DNA of 64,000 nt, from assembly GCF_020443705.1 (NCBI RefSeq), contig NZ_JAIZZK010000012.1:1-64000 (forward strand), given 5' to 3'. Below the pieces are notes generated by a model. The model had not been told where the DNA came from. It searched no databases and saw only the letters and a list, made by a program, of their open reading frames with translations. The translations under genes and the position numbers were made by a program. Shown here one piece after another: positions 26,154-34,996 of the stretch (within the stretch, counting starts at the first letter, position 1; each line of letters starts with the position of its first letter). Origin of the DNA: Clostridium algoriphilum (GTDB lineage Bacteria > Bacillota > Clostridia > Clostridiales > Clostridiaceae).

Positions 26154-26335
26154 TAATAATTTTTTATAAATTATTGTAATTTTAAGATCGATTTTATTTT
26201 TTATTATTTTTTCTGAAAATAGAATCTTTTGCTCTTTATTTGTCGAAATAAGATATAAAATAGAATATGATTCTTTCTTTAATTAGAAGGTATTACTCTA
26301 CATAATATAGAATATATAACCATATGATTATTTGT

Positions 26336-26413
26336 AATTTTATGGGGAAACGAGGAAGCACGTTCTGTAATTGGGCACCTGGAACGTATGGAGTTTATGG
26401 TGCAACCCACCCA
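26336..26413 (+). ncRNA. Cyclic di-GMP-II riboswitch aptamer
   Basis: The sequence fits the c-di-GMP-II class: GGAAAC near the 5' end, the conserved ATTGGGCACCTG, and GGTGCAACCCACC at the 3' end. An H-type pseudoknot is visible. Helix ACGTTC (26360-26365) pairs with GAACGT (26382-26387), and the enclosed GCACC (26375-26379) pairs with GGTGC (26399-26403). This matches the layout I know from the Clostridioides difficile aptamer. A terminator follows directly and overlaps the 3' end. It faces the 91-residue gene at 26509. Confidence 0.92.
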
Positions 26414-26440
26414 ATCTACACATGTAGGTTGGTTTTTTTT
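26411..26440 (+). terminator. Riboswitch expression-platform terminator
   Basis: CCAATCTAC/GTAGGTTGG stem with a 4-nt loop, followed by eight T. Its 5' arm overlaps the last bases of the aptamer, where closing helix P1 would form. Ligand binding could therefore compete with the terminator, which would make an ON switch; this direction is inferred. Confidence 0.85.
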
Positions 26441-26508
26441 GTTTTTTATTACTTTGTTAAATAAAAAGCTATGAAAATAAATAAAATAATTATTAGGAGG
26501 CGTTAGGA

Positions 26509-26784
26509 ATGTTTTTTAAAGGGCTATTTAGAAGGAAATTATCAATTAAACAAGGTAAAAAATTGCTTACAGAATATTGTAAATTAAATGGATTTACCGA
26601 TAGTTCATCCCAATGGAAGAATACTACATATGATAAACATTGGTTTCCATATTTTAAGCGTACAAATGTAATGGTAGCAAATAATTGGGTGGCCTATCAC
26701 CCTACTCGTGGAAATGATAAATACAGTGTATGGATTGATTTAATGACTGAAGAAATAAGAGAAGTTTTAAGAGGACCATCTTAA
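26509..26784 (+). CDS. Unrecognised 91-residue protein under c-di-GMP riboswitch
   Basis: A soluble, basic, aromatic-rich protein: MFFKGLFRRKLSIKQGKKLL, then SSSQWKNTTYDKHWFPYFKR and NNWVAYHPTRGNDKYSVWID. No signal peptide, membrane span or known motif was seen. An AGGAGG site lies about 10 bp upstream of the ATG. It lies 69 bp after the riboswitch terminator and is flanked by minus-strand polysaccharide genes on both sides, so the riboswitch can only serve this gene. I do not recognise the family. A role in matrix production or its switching is inferred only from the riboswitch and the location. Confidence 0.85.
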   Translation: MFFKGLFRRKLSIKQGKKLLTEYCKLNGFTDSSSQWKNTTYDKHWFPYFKRTNVMVANNWVAYHPTRGNDKYSVWIDLMTEEIREVLRGPS

Positions 26785-26795
26785 TCCTTTTTATG

Positions 26796-26835
26796 TAGGA
26801 ACCATCAGTTTAAATAACCGATGGCTCCTAATTTT
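26796..26835. terminator. Bidirectional terminator
   Basis: TAGGAaCCATC/GATGGcTCCTA stem followed by T-rich DNA on the plus side. It lies between the riboswitch gene (plus) and the end of rfbD (minus) and probably serves both. Confidence 0.8.
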
Positions 26836-27668
26836 TATTCTAAGTATTCTTTGATTGCTTCCTGCCAAGTCCTAGTTATATCCCCAGTAGTTAATTCTAG
26901 CATATAATTTCTGAGAACTGAATATTCTGGTCTTTTTGCTGGTCTTGGAAATTCATCCGTTGTGCAAGGAGAAACCTCTGTATCTATGCCCTTTATTCTA
27001 AATATTTCTTTAGTAAATTCATACCATGTGCATTCACCCTTGCATGTGCAATGAAATACTCCATAATTCTTATCTTCAATAAGTTTAATTATAACCCTAG
27101 CTAAATCTTTTGTGCTTGTAGGTGTTCCTTTTTGGTCATTTACCACTTTCATTGTCTTATGAGTTTTGCTTAAATTTATCATAGTCTTTACAAAGTTATT
27201 GCCGTCTCCGTAAAGCCATGCAGTTCTAACTATGTAATGCTTAGGATTGTGGTTTTTAACTAGTATCTCTCCCTCAAGCTTTGTTTTTCCATAAACAGTT
27301 TGTGGGTTTACTGGATCAAATTCTGTTAGTGATTTATTAAGATTACCATCAAACACATAATCTGTTGACACTTGTACAATTTCTGCACCAATTTGGTTTG
27401 CAGCTGATGCTAAGTTTTTAGGTCCAATCGCATTTATCTTGTATGCCATGTCTTCCTCAGTCTCGCACTTATCAACAGCGGTATGTGCAGCACAGTTGAT
27501 AATAACATCTGGTTCCATTTCATTTACAAAACTATATACATTATGTACGTTTGTTATATCTAAATCTTCTCTCTTAGCTAGTATTAAATCAATGCCTTTT
27601 ATCTCCTTATATTGGTTGGCCAGTTCTCTTCCCAGCTGCCCATTAGCTCCTGTGATTAATATCTTCAT
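26835..27668 (-). CDS. rfbD: dTDP-4-dehydrorhamnose reductase
   Basis: 277 residues, last step of dTDP-L-rhamnose synthesis (NAD(P)H reduction). Visible are ITGANGQLGREL (6-17), STDYVFDG, the catalytic YGKTKLEGE (YxxxK), VRTAWLYG, and the C-terminal CTWYEFTKEIF and RPAKRPEYSVL. An AGAGGAG site precedes the ATG. The partners rfbA, rfbB and rfbC are not in the window, so rhamnose must depend on genes elsewhere. It stands alone between two BY-kinase modules; a broken rfbD lies in cluster B at 11241. Confidence 0.94.
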   Translation of the reverse strand: MKILITGANGQLGRELANQYKEIKGIDLILAKREDLDITNVHNVYSFVNEMEPDVIINCAAHTAVDKCETEEDMAYKINAIGPKNLASAANQIGAEIVQVSTDYVFDGNLNKSLTEFDPVNPQTVYGKTKLEGEILVKNHNPKHYIVRTAWLYGDGNNFVKTMINLSKTHKTMKVVNDQKGTPTSTKDLARVIIKLIEDKNYGVFHCTCKGECTWYEFTKEIFRIKGIDTEVSPCTTDEFPRPAKRPEYSVLRNYMLELTTGDITRTWQEAIKEYLE

Positions 27669-27782
27669 AATTCATTCTCCTCTTTATATATAATGCACTT
27701 ACTTGTACAAGTACACCTATAAATTTAACTTAATATAAATTATAACCCATTTTTATAATTAATTGGAGAAAATCTAAAGAAT

Positions 27783-27835
27783 AAAGAGATAGAAATTGCT
27801 AATTTTATATCTTAACTAGCAATTTCTACCTCTTA
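27783..27835 (-). terminator. Terminator of cluster A
   Basis: AAGAG-TAGAAATTGCTA stem with its complement and one mismatch, very similar in sequence to the hairpin at 23796. It follows the second BY-kinase gene on the minus strand. Confidence 0.8.
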
Positions 27836-27892
27836 TATTGTAATTATTTTTTGTTTTTATTACTACTTTATTTACCTTTTCAATTTTGCGCT

Positions 27893-28579
27893 TTATTTAT
27901 ATTGATAGTTATAGTTATAGAAGCCTCTCTTTTTAAAATCCATTTTATTAATGACTACTCCTAATATCTTTGCGTTGACTTTATTAAGAAGTCCTTTAGC
28001 TTTAATGGCTGCTTCTCGTTCTGCTTCTGCAGACGAAATAACTAACAAACATCCATCCGTATATTGAGCTAGAATTTGTGCATCCGTAACTAAAACAATT
28101 GGAGGAGTATCTAAAATTATATAATCATAGGTTTCCTTTAATTGCTCAATAAAATTTTTCATTTTTGTAGAGCCTAAAAGCTCCGCTGGGTTTGGTGGCC
28201 TTGTACCTGAAGATAACACATGAAGATTTTTTAATTTTGTTTTATGAATACATTTATCTATGTCTTCTACATTTTCATCCACCAAGATATCAGATAATCC
28301 CTTTTCGTTAGAGAATCTAAATACCTTGTGTACACTTGGTTTTCTTTGATCACAATCAATTAATAAGGTCTTGCTTCCACCTTGTGCCATAACTATGGCT
28401 AAATTTGAAGACGTGGTAGTCTTCCCCTCTCCTGGTCCGGGACTAGTTACCAATATGGTTCTAATCTTTTCATCAAAGGAGGAGAACTGAATATTAGTCC
28501 TAAGAGTTCTGTATGCCTCTGATATTGGTAAATTAGGTTTTTTATATGTTACTAAATCTAACCCTTTCATTTGATTCAT
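27893..28579 (-). CDS. cpsD: Capsule BY-type tyrosine kinase (CpsD-like), copy 2
   Basis: 228 residues, closely related to the kinase at 23861. Walker A GPGEGKTTT, Walker A' TLLIDCD, Walker B YIILDTPP, and a terminal tyrosine cluster FYNYNYQYK that serves as the autophosphorylation tail. It lacks the extra basic tail of copy 1. ATG at 28579 is preferred over the adjacent GTG. Last gene of cluster A, directly after its membrane activator (28592). No phosphatase gene accompanies this pair. Confidence 0.93.
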   Translation of the reverse strand: MNQMKGLDLVTYKKPNLPISEAYRTLRTNIQFSSFDEKIRTILVTSPGPGEGKTTTSSNLAIVMAQGGSKTLLIDCDQRKPSVHKVFRFSNEKGLSDILVDENVEDIDKCIHKTKLKNLHVLSSGTRPPNPAELLGSTKMKNFIEQLKETYDYIILDTPPIVLVTDAQILAQYTDGCLLVISSAEAEREAAIKAKGLLNKVNAKILGVVINKMDFKKRGFYNYNYQYK

Positions 28580-28591
28580 CACCTTTCCTAA

Positions 28592-29284
28592 TTATTTTAT
28601 TTCATCTGTTACTTTTGGTATTATTCCTAGTATTGGTAAGTCTAAATATTTTTCTACATCACTTTCGGTCACTATGGTGCTATTGGAATATTCAAGAAAT
28701 AACACAACTCCCGCTGAAATCATGAGTCCTAAAATTAATCCAATTAACAGGTTGAGATTTTTGTCAGGGCTAATAGGGCTTGTTGGCATAACCGCCTTAT
28801 CCATAACTTGTATGACTCCATTTGTGGGATAAATAGTTTTTGAGGATTTTATAAAGGAAGATGCTACTGCACTTGCAATATCAAATGCTTCTTTAGGATT
28901 GTCACCCTTGGCATCAAATTCTAAAATTTGGGTTCCGGGTTTAGTAGTTACCGTAATCCCACCTTTTATCTTACCTATGGTTGTGCTGCCCTTTAGCTTA
29001 TCCACTGCCCCTTGTGCTACTAGATCAGATGTAGCAATTTCGCTATATGTTTTAACTAAATCCTGATACATTTTTATATCATTACTTTGCTCAACACCAC
29101 TGGTACTCCCGGATGGCTTGCCAACTATAATACTTGTTTTTGCTTCGTATACTGGTTTAATAACAACAAAACTAATTATCCCAGCTATTATAACAGTTCC
29201 TACAGTTATAGAAATTATTAACAATAACCTTTGTTTTATTATTAATAAAATTTGTTTTATACTAATATCCATTTCTTCATTCAT
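28592..29284 (-). CDS. cpsC: Chain-length/BY-kinase activator protein (Wzz/CpsC), copy 2
   Basis: 230 residues with two transmembrane segments near the ends (about 18-40 and 172-195) and an extracytoplasmic domain, the same length and layout as the paralogue at 25398 (both start MNEEM and share YEAKTSIIVGKP). The C-terminal LPILGIIPK is the kinase-contact region. It pairs with the kinase at 27893. An AGGAGG-like site precedes the ATG. Confidence 0.92.
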   Translation of the reverse strand: MNEEMDISIKQILLIIKQRLLLIISITVGTVIIAGIISFVVIKPVYEAKTSIIVGKPSGSTSGVEQSNDIKMYQDLVKTYSEIATSDLVAQGAVDKLKGSTTIGKIKGGITVTTKPGTQILEFDAKGDNPKEAFDIASAVASSFIKSSKTIYPTNGVIQVMDKAVMPTSPISPDKNLNLLIGLILGLMISAGVVLFLEYSNSTIVTESDVEKYLDLPILGIIPKVTDEIK

Positions 29285-29309
29285 CTAAATTTCCTCCTAA
29301 TATAAAATA

Positions 29310-30191
29310 TTACTTTATGTTAAACGACTTTTTATAATTATCTATATCTATATCTTCATTAAATTTTCTAGCAAAAATGCAATCAGAGTTTTGCTTCATT
29401 TTAATGTTTTCAAAATCATCTATTGTTAATATCTTAGGATACTGCGGACCACTATTCCAATCAATATATCTAAGAGCCATGTGGTTATCATCATAGTTGA
29501 CCTCATACTTATATATTTTATCCTTATATTTAGAATTCATTATTATAGTTTGGAAAAACACTTCATCTGCACAGAAAGATTTTTCAAAAGCAGTCTGGTA
29601 CCATTTATTCTTTTCTAAAAACTCCAGTATATAGTTACATAATCCTCCACTTAAACAAAACCAATTAGGACCTTTATACAACTTGGGAAGCATTTTGGAT
29701 CCTTTGCTCCTTCTGAGTGGTATAATCTTACTTTGTATTTTAAAAACTATAGATTGGAGAACACTTTTATTTCTTTTAAAACATAAACCCTTATGTTCAT
29801 ATTTAATATTATTTTCTAACTCATTCCTATTACATTCTTTTTGTATTCCTACAAATTCTTTCCCATTGTTTTTAGAGAAAAAATCTTTGATTTCATTATT
29901 ATTTTTTAGAGGTAAACAATCTCCAGATAACAAGCATATATAATCATACTTCTTTCGGGATGCCTCCCTTAGTAAAAGGAGCATACATTCTATTTGAGAA
30001 TAGCTAGCCCATGTAACATCTATATTACCTTCAATAAAATTAACTTTATTTTTATACTCATTAAAATCTTTAATATCTGCTTTTTTATCTACATGTAAAT
30101 ATATGTTGTTATTGCCATTTGATAAAATACCAATGGTTGTTCTTAAAATCTTTGTATTCCTATGACAAATTATGCAATAAGCTATCTCCAT
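29310..30191 (-). CDS. Core-2/I-branching-like glycosyltransferase (GT14)
   Basis: 293 residues. MEIAYCIICHRN, IYLHVDKKAD, SYSQIECMLLLL, ICLLSGDCLPLK and GPNWFCLSGGLCNYIL match the GT14 branch family (beta-1,6-GlcNAc or xylosyl-type transferases), whose bacterial members occur in polysaccharide clusters. An AAAGGAGG site lies about 12 bp before the ATG. It may add a branch sugar to the cluster A repeat. Confidence 0.88.
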   Translation of the reverse strand: MEIAYCIICHRNTKILRTTIGILSNGNNNIYLHVDKKADIKDFNEYKNKVNFIEGNIDVTWASYSQIECMLLLLREASRKKYDYICLLSGDCLPLKNNNEIKDFFSKNNGKEFVGIQKECNRNELENNIKYEHKGLCFKRNKSVLQSIVFKIQSKIIPLRRSKGSKMLPKLYKGPNWFCLSGGLCNYILEFLEKNKWYQTAFEKSFCADEVFFQTIIMNSKYKDKIYKYEVNYDDNHMALRYIDWNSGPQYPKILTIDDFENIKMKQNSDCIFARKFNEDIDIDNYKKSFNIK

Positions 30192-31382
30192 TTAAGTTAG
30201 TACCTCCTTTTCTTTCTTCTTTTGATTTCTATCCTGTAGGACCTTTGATGTCCATTTTATTATAAAATTAATAGTCATAGACGATTCAAGGCATAAAACA
30301 GTTAACCAAATTACAATCAATATAGATAACTTCGGAAAGAATACTAATGTTTGAAAGTAATAAAAGATAAAGAAACTCTGAACTAACCATATATTTGTGG
30401 AATGTTTCCCCAAAGCTAAAAATATATTTTCACTCCAATTGTGGCAAATTCTATTTCGGCATATTTTATTTGAACTTTCATTTTTATAAACAAGATTCGC
30501 ACAAAATAATACGAATATTGGTGCTAATATAAAATCAACATATGAAGAATTCCCTTTTCCGATTATTTCAAATGCATATGAGAACCCAACTCTAATTATC
30601 ATGATAACTAAAATCATAATAATATAAAATGATTTTCTATCTAACTTCTTACTAGATAACCATTTTGTTATAAGACTAAATAAGTTATACTTCGAGGCTA
30701 AACATCCTAAACAGAATGTCATTTGCCAGAACAAAATTTGTTGTATATCATTATATATAAAATTTTTCTCCAAAAATGATAATCCTGGTTGAATCTTTGG
30801 CATTGCTTCCATTCCGATTGACACAAGATACAACCCTAAAGATAACATAAGTGAAGATTTAATTTGTTTTTTTAACAAACGTTTTATAAGTGGAAAAAGC
30901 AATAATAACTCTATATACAAGCGAACGAACCACCACTCATAGTTATATGAATAACTTAAAGTGAATAAGTTTTTCATAAATATAATTATGTTAAAGTGAT
31001 ATGCTGGCTTATCACTAAACCACACTAGACCTACTGGAACGAATATTATAAAAATCACCCAATAGTTTATCAAAAACTTCATCATCTTATGGACTGAATC
31101 CTTAAATGTAAAATTCTCTTTTTTAGTGGAACTTATGTACAGTCCATATCCGCTTAGAAATAGGTACATTGCTACACATATCTTTCCAAAGTCACCTAAC
31201 AAAAACTCAATACTATTCCCTGGCAAAACACTTGGTGTAAAAAGTGGCATCATAGATACATATGACACATTTTGTATTCTATCCGGGAATGCAAATAAGT
31301 GATGAATCATCATTAGGATAATTGCAATTCCTTTGGCTATTTGAGTATGTGTTTTGGTAAATTCAAAGTTCTTAGTCTCCAT
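30192..31382 (-). CDS. Acyltransferase-3 family membrane protein, copy 1
   Basis: 396 residues and about 10 transmembrane spans. The N-terminal IAKGIAIILMMIHHLFAF carries the conserved His pair of the OafA/NodX acyltransferase-3 family. These proteins O-acetylate (or otherwise acylate) surface glycans from the membrane. The start overlaps the galU stop by 11 bp, so the two are coupled; no strong separate ribosome site is visible. Likely modifies the cluster A polymer. Confidence 0.87.
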   Translation of the reverse strand: METKNFEFTKTHTQIAKGIAIILMMIHHLFAFPDRIQNVSYVSMMPLFTPSVLPGNSIEFLLGDFGKICVAMYLFLSGYGLYISSTKKENFTFKDSVHKMMKFLINYWVIFIIFVPVGLVWFSDKPAYHFNIIIFMKNLFTLSYSYNYEWWFVRLYIELLLLFPLIKRLLKKQIKSSLMLSLGLYLVSIGMEAMPKIQPGLSFLEKNFIYNDIQQILFWQMTFCLGCLASKYNLFSLITKWLSSKKLDRKSFYIIMILVIMIIRVGFSYAFEIIGKGNSSYVDFILAPIFVLFCANLVYKNESSNKICRNRICHNWSENIFLALGKHSTNIWLVQSFFIFYYFQTLVFFPKLSILIVIWLTVLCLESSMTINFIIKWTSKVLQDRNQKKKEKEVLT

Positions 31383-32295
31383 ATATTACATTTTTCGCAG
31401 CTACTTTCTTATATAAATCACTAAACTTATCGTTGTCTTTCAAAGTCTGAAGATACGCCATAAATGGTTCTTTTAACTCATCTCTTTTTAAAGCAAACTC
31501 TACAGTAGCTTCAAGAAATCCTTGTTTATCACCTACATCATATCTACGTCCCTCGAATATATATGCATACATATCTTGCCTTGCTATTAATGTCTTTAGA
31601 GCATCCGTTAACTGAATTTCTCCGCCCTTACCAGGTTTCGTATTATCCAATATATCAAATATCTCTGGAGTTATTATATATCTACCAAGTATGGCTACGT
31701 TTGACGGTGCTACATCTACTCCTGGTTTTTCAACAAGGTTATTTACCTTATAAACCCTATCACTAAGTTGTACTCCATCAACTATTCCATATTTATCTAC
31801 ATTTTTTCTCTCTACTTCTTGAACTCCTACGATTGTTGCATTCTTTTCCTCGAAACAATCCATAAGCTGTTTTAAGCAAGGAGTTTCAGCATCAACTATG
31901 TCATCACCTAGCATTACAGCAAATGGTTCATTACCTACAAATGCTCGTGCACAGTTGATAGCATGTCCAAGTCCTTTAGGTTCCTTTTGTCTTATAAAGT
32001 GTATATTTACCATGTTTGATATTTCTCTAACCTGTTTAAGTAGGCCATCTTTATGCTTATTTTCAAGTTCTAACTCAAGCTCTACTGATTTATCAAAGTG
32101 ATCTTCAATAGACTTTTTATTTCTTCCTGTAATAATTAATATTTCCTCAATTCCTGCCTCTATAGCTTCTTCTATAATATACTGCATTGTAGGTTTATCA
32201 ACTATAGGTAACATTTCTTTTGGTAATGCCTTCGTTGCTGGTAAAAACCTTGTTCCTAGTCCTGCTGCTGGTATAATTGCTTTCTTTACTTTCAT
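31372..32295 (-). CDS. galU: UTP-glucose-1-phosphate uridylyltransferase, copy 1
   Basis: 307 residues. It makes UDP-glucose from UTP and glucose-1-phosphate. The nucleotidyltransferase signature AAGLGTRFLPATKALPKEML (8-27), MLGDDIVDA, the VEKP motif and the ending EGRRYDVGDKQGF are all present. ATG at 32295 is chosen because AAGGGG lies 9-10 bp upstream. It sits between two acyltransferase-3 genes. A near-identical paralogue is at 56258. Confidence 0.95.
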   Translation of the reverse strand: MKVKKAIIPAAGLGTRFLPATKALPKEMLPIVDKPTMQYIIEEAIEAGIEEILIITGRNKKSIEDHFDKSVELELELENKHKDGLLKQVREISNMVNIHFIRQKEPKGLGHAINCARAFVGNEPFAVMLGDDIVDAETPCLKQLMDCFEEKNATIVGVQEVERKNVDKYGIVDGVQLSDRVYKVNNLVEKPGVDVAPSNVAILGRYIITPEIFDILDNTKPGKGGEIQLTDALKTLIARQDMYAYIFEGRRYDVGDKQGFLEATVEFALKRDELKEPFMAYLQTLKDNDKFSDLYKKVAAKNVIYGD

Positions 32296-32325
32296 ATAAT
32301 ACATCCCCTTTTAATCAATTTCATG

Positions 32326-33414
32326 CTAAAACCCTAAATATTTACTCGCTAGTTTGTTCCCAATAATTTTATTTGTTACTATTATGCTAAGCATGCTTAG
32401 TACTAAAATTGCTGATAGTTCAATTAGCTGATAAACCGGTAAAATATTATGAATGGATGGTATATATGACATCCCCTTACTAACAATCAAAATCCAGAAA
32501 CAGTGCACATAAAAGATTCCATATGAGTAATTACCGATCCTTGTAACAAAATTTACTTTTGTAATAATCTTGTTCCCTTTCACTGCAAAAATAAGATTTA
32601 TTAATGAAAAAGAATATAAAAACGATGATATTTTAACTTGACTCGATGCAAATCCCACTGGGAATTTCAAATATAACATACCATAACATTCAATTATGCT
32701 AAATAGTAAAGCACATCCCATTATAATCAAAGCTTTGGAAACATTTTTAGATCCTGCTCCATCTTTTTTTCTTGATTTAAATCCATTGAGTTTTACGTGC
32801 AATCCTATGTAGTAAAACAAAAACCAACCAGGAAAAACAGTTGCATAAAACGGTATTTGATCCTTTGTAATGTATGTGTATGCGTACATTATAATTAAAA
32901 AAGTTGGCGTTATGCACAATGCCACTAGATTCAAATACTTGTTTCTTAAACATTTTATAAGTAAAGGCGTAATTATTACTAATTGAATCAAAACAACAAT
33001 GTAGTATAGCGGCGTTGATGCTTGCCCTGTTACTATATTAAAAATAATCTTTGTAACATCTACGTTAAAGCCACCCTTTGCTATATTAATAATAGAATAA
33101 AGTATAGACCAAACGAGAAAAGGAATTACTAGACGCCTCACTCTACTCCCATAATACTTTAATGGCTTTTGTTCTACTTTTGTAATATTCGTAAAATATG
33201 CTGTTAGAAACACAAAAACCGCAACAGGGAAATTGACAAATTGCCGAAATATTAACCAGTAATCATAATTAAATGAAAACAGCGGTGAATCTTCATATTC
33301 AATTCCGTTCTGACAGTGAATGAGCATAACGCATATTATACAAATAGCTCTTATAATCTCAAAATAGTTATCCTTCTGTTTAGTTTTAACTATTATTTCA
33401 TCTATAGTTGACAC
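32326..33414 (-). CDS. Acyltransferase-3 family membrane protein, copy 2
   Basis: 362 residues, about 10 transmembrane spans. The early segment NYFEIIRAICIICVMLIHCQ carries the conserved family Arg and His, followed by the FPVAVFVFLTAYF-type second helix. Same general family as the protein at 30192 but clearly different in sequence, so probably a different acyl position. Starts at GTG with GAGG immediately before it; the start is uncertain by a few codons. Confidence 0.86.
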   Translation of the reverse strand: MSTIDEIIVKTKQKDNYFEIIRAICIICVMLIHCQNGIEYEDSPLFSFNYDYWLIFRQFVNFPVAVFVFLTAYFTNITKVEQKPLKYYGSRVRRLVIPFLVWSILYSIINIAKGGFNVDVTKIIFNIVTGQASTPLYYIVVLIQLVIITPLLIKCLRNKYLNLVALCITPTFLIIMYAYTYITKDQIPFYATVFPGWFLFYYIGLHVKLNGFKSRKKDGAGSKNVSKALIIMGCALLFSIIECYGMLYLKFPVGFASSQVKISSFLYSFSLINLIFAVKGNKIITKVNFVTRIGNYSYGIFYVHCFWILIVSKGMSYIPSIHNILPVYQLIELSAILVLSMLSIIVTNKIIGNKLASKYLGF

Positions 33415-33458
33415 CTCATTTTAGTTACTATTTTTTCTTATCTATTATATCAATCATA

Positions 33459-34976
33459 TTACCTCTTCTTTTTAACTTTGCTAAATATACCCGCAAATAT
33501 ATTTTTCTCATAGTCGTTAAGACCCATATACCACATTAGCACGGAGTATATACATACATATGCTATTATCTTAACTCCCAAAATTAAAAGGTTTGATGAT
33601 GCTATAAAATGATTTGTAATTATTCCAATAGCCATGACTATTGCTATTGGTGGCGTCATCGCAAAAATTTCTTTTGCAAATGCTTTTATGTCAATTCCAA
33701 TTACCTTATGATAATAAATATTTATTACAAACCAATTACCAATAACAAGCCCTACGCCTGTACCAATAGCACATCCAATTCCTCCATACATTTTAGCAAG
33801 TGGTATTGATAATGCAACATTAAATAATGCAATAGCAAAATACATTTTCGATCTAAATGCATGTTTGTTTTTTGCTTGTATTATTACAATTCCCATACTT
33901 TGAATTAATGGTACAAGCAGTGGAACCATAACTATTAACGACATATAGTAGGCATTTTTAAAATCCGGTCCTGCCCAAAACACTATGAAACTTTCGCCGT
34001 ATATTATAAATCCTGATAGAAGCATTGCCATAATGGCATACTGTATACGACCTACTTTATTAAACATGCTATTTATCTCAGTCATATCCTCAGTTTTTGC
34101 AGAAATCGCTGCTATTCGAGGCAAGAATACGCTATTAACACTTGAGGAAAAGTTTATGTAGTACTGATCCAATTGAGATGCTATAGAATATACCGCTACA
34201 ACTGATGTTCCAGCTACGATTCCTAAGATTATCTGATCTGTTTTAAAATAAATTTGATCTATAACCATATTTAAGAAAATGAAGAATGAAAATATCGTCA
34301 TTTCTTTTACAAGAACTTTGTTCCAGCAATATAGTTTTATTTTCGCTTTTATCTTGAACATTGCATAGTAAATTTTAATAAGTATTGTACCAATATTAAA
34401 TACTGATATTACTATAACAAGTCCTATTACATCTGCTTTATAATACATAACAGCAATTACAACAAATGGCTGAAGCACAGTTTGAAGAATTGACAATCCA
34501 CGAACAAATATAAATCTTTCATGCGAATTTATAACCGCAGTAAATATATTTGAAGGAATTGTTATAGCTATATTTACCATCTGTATAATATAAATTTGTT
34601 TAGCTTTTACAAGCTCATCTACTGTTAATGATTTTCCAAATATATCACCTAACTTAAAATATATAATAACACCTGCGATTAGTACAACCACTGTTATGAT
34701 GCCATATATAATACATGATATAGCTAAAACATTTGATTGATTCTCCTCGTCTTTCAAGGCCAGGTACCTTGAATAATATCTTGTTATGGTATTCGATAAT
34801 CCAAAATCCATAACTGCCATATATGCAATTAAAGATCCCATTAATTGATACAATCCGTATTGTTCTTTACCTAAAAAGTGTAGTAGCATAGGTACATATA
34901 TAAGTCCTATAACTATACTAAAGAACATTGATACATAAGATAAAACTATTCCTGCTCTTCTTTGATTAACTGCCAA
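33459..34976 (-). CDS. wzx: Oligosaccharide flippase, Wzx type (cluster A)
   Basis: 505 residues, about 14 spans, polysaccharide transporter family: IVLSYVSMFFSIVIGLIYVP at the N-terminus, EQYGLYQLMGSLIAYMAVMD, and a central YFKTDQIILGIVAGTSVVAVYS. It would flip the fucose-containing cluster A repeat. The start codon is TTG with GGGGTAG upstream. It lies between a pyruvyltransferase and an acyltransferase-3. Confidence 0.92.
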   Translation of the reverse strand: MAVNQRRAGIVLSYVSMFFSIVIGLIYVPMLLHFLGKEQYGLYQLMGSLIAYMAVMDFGLSNTITRYYSRYLALKDEENQSNVLAISCIIYGIITVVVLIAGVIIYFKLGDIFGKSLTVDELVKAKQIYIIQMVNIAITIPSNIFTAVINSHERFIFVRGLSILQTVLQPFVVIAVMYYKADVIGLVIVISVFNIGTILIKIYYAMFKIKAKIKLYCWNKVLVKEMTIFSFFIFLNMVIDQIYFKTDQIILGIVAGTSVVAVYSIASQLDQYYINFSSSVNSVFLPRIAAISAKTEDMTEINSMFNKVGRIQYAIMAMLLSGFIIYGESFIVFWAGPDFKNAYYMSLIVMVPLLVPLIQSMGIVIIQAKNKHAFRSKMYFAIALFNVALSIPLAKMYGGIGCAIGTGVGLVIGNWFVINIYYHKVIGIDIKAFAKEIFAMTPPIAIVMAIGIITNHFIASSNLLILGVKIIAYVCIYSVLMWYMGLNDYEKNIFAGIFSKVKKKR

Positions 34977-34996
34977 ATCTATCTACCCCAATTCCC

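Noticed and set aside
26336-26413. c-di-GMP-I (GEMM), fluoride or T-box element
   Set aside because: None of their conserved cores is present, while the GGAAAC, TTGGGCACCTG and GGTGCAACCCACC pattern and pseudoknot fit c-di-GMP-II.
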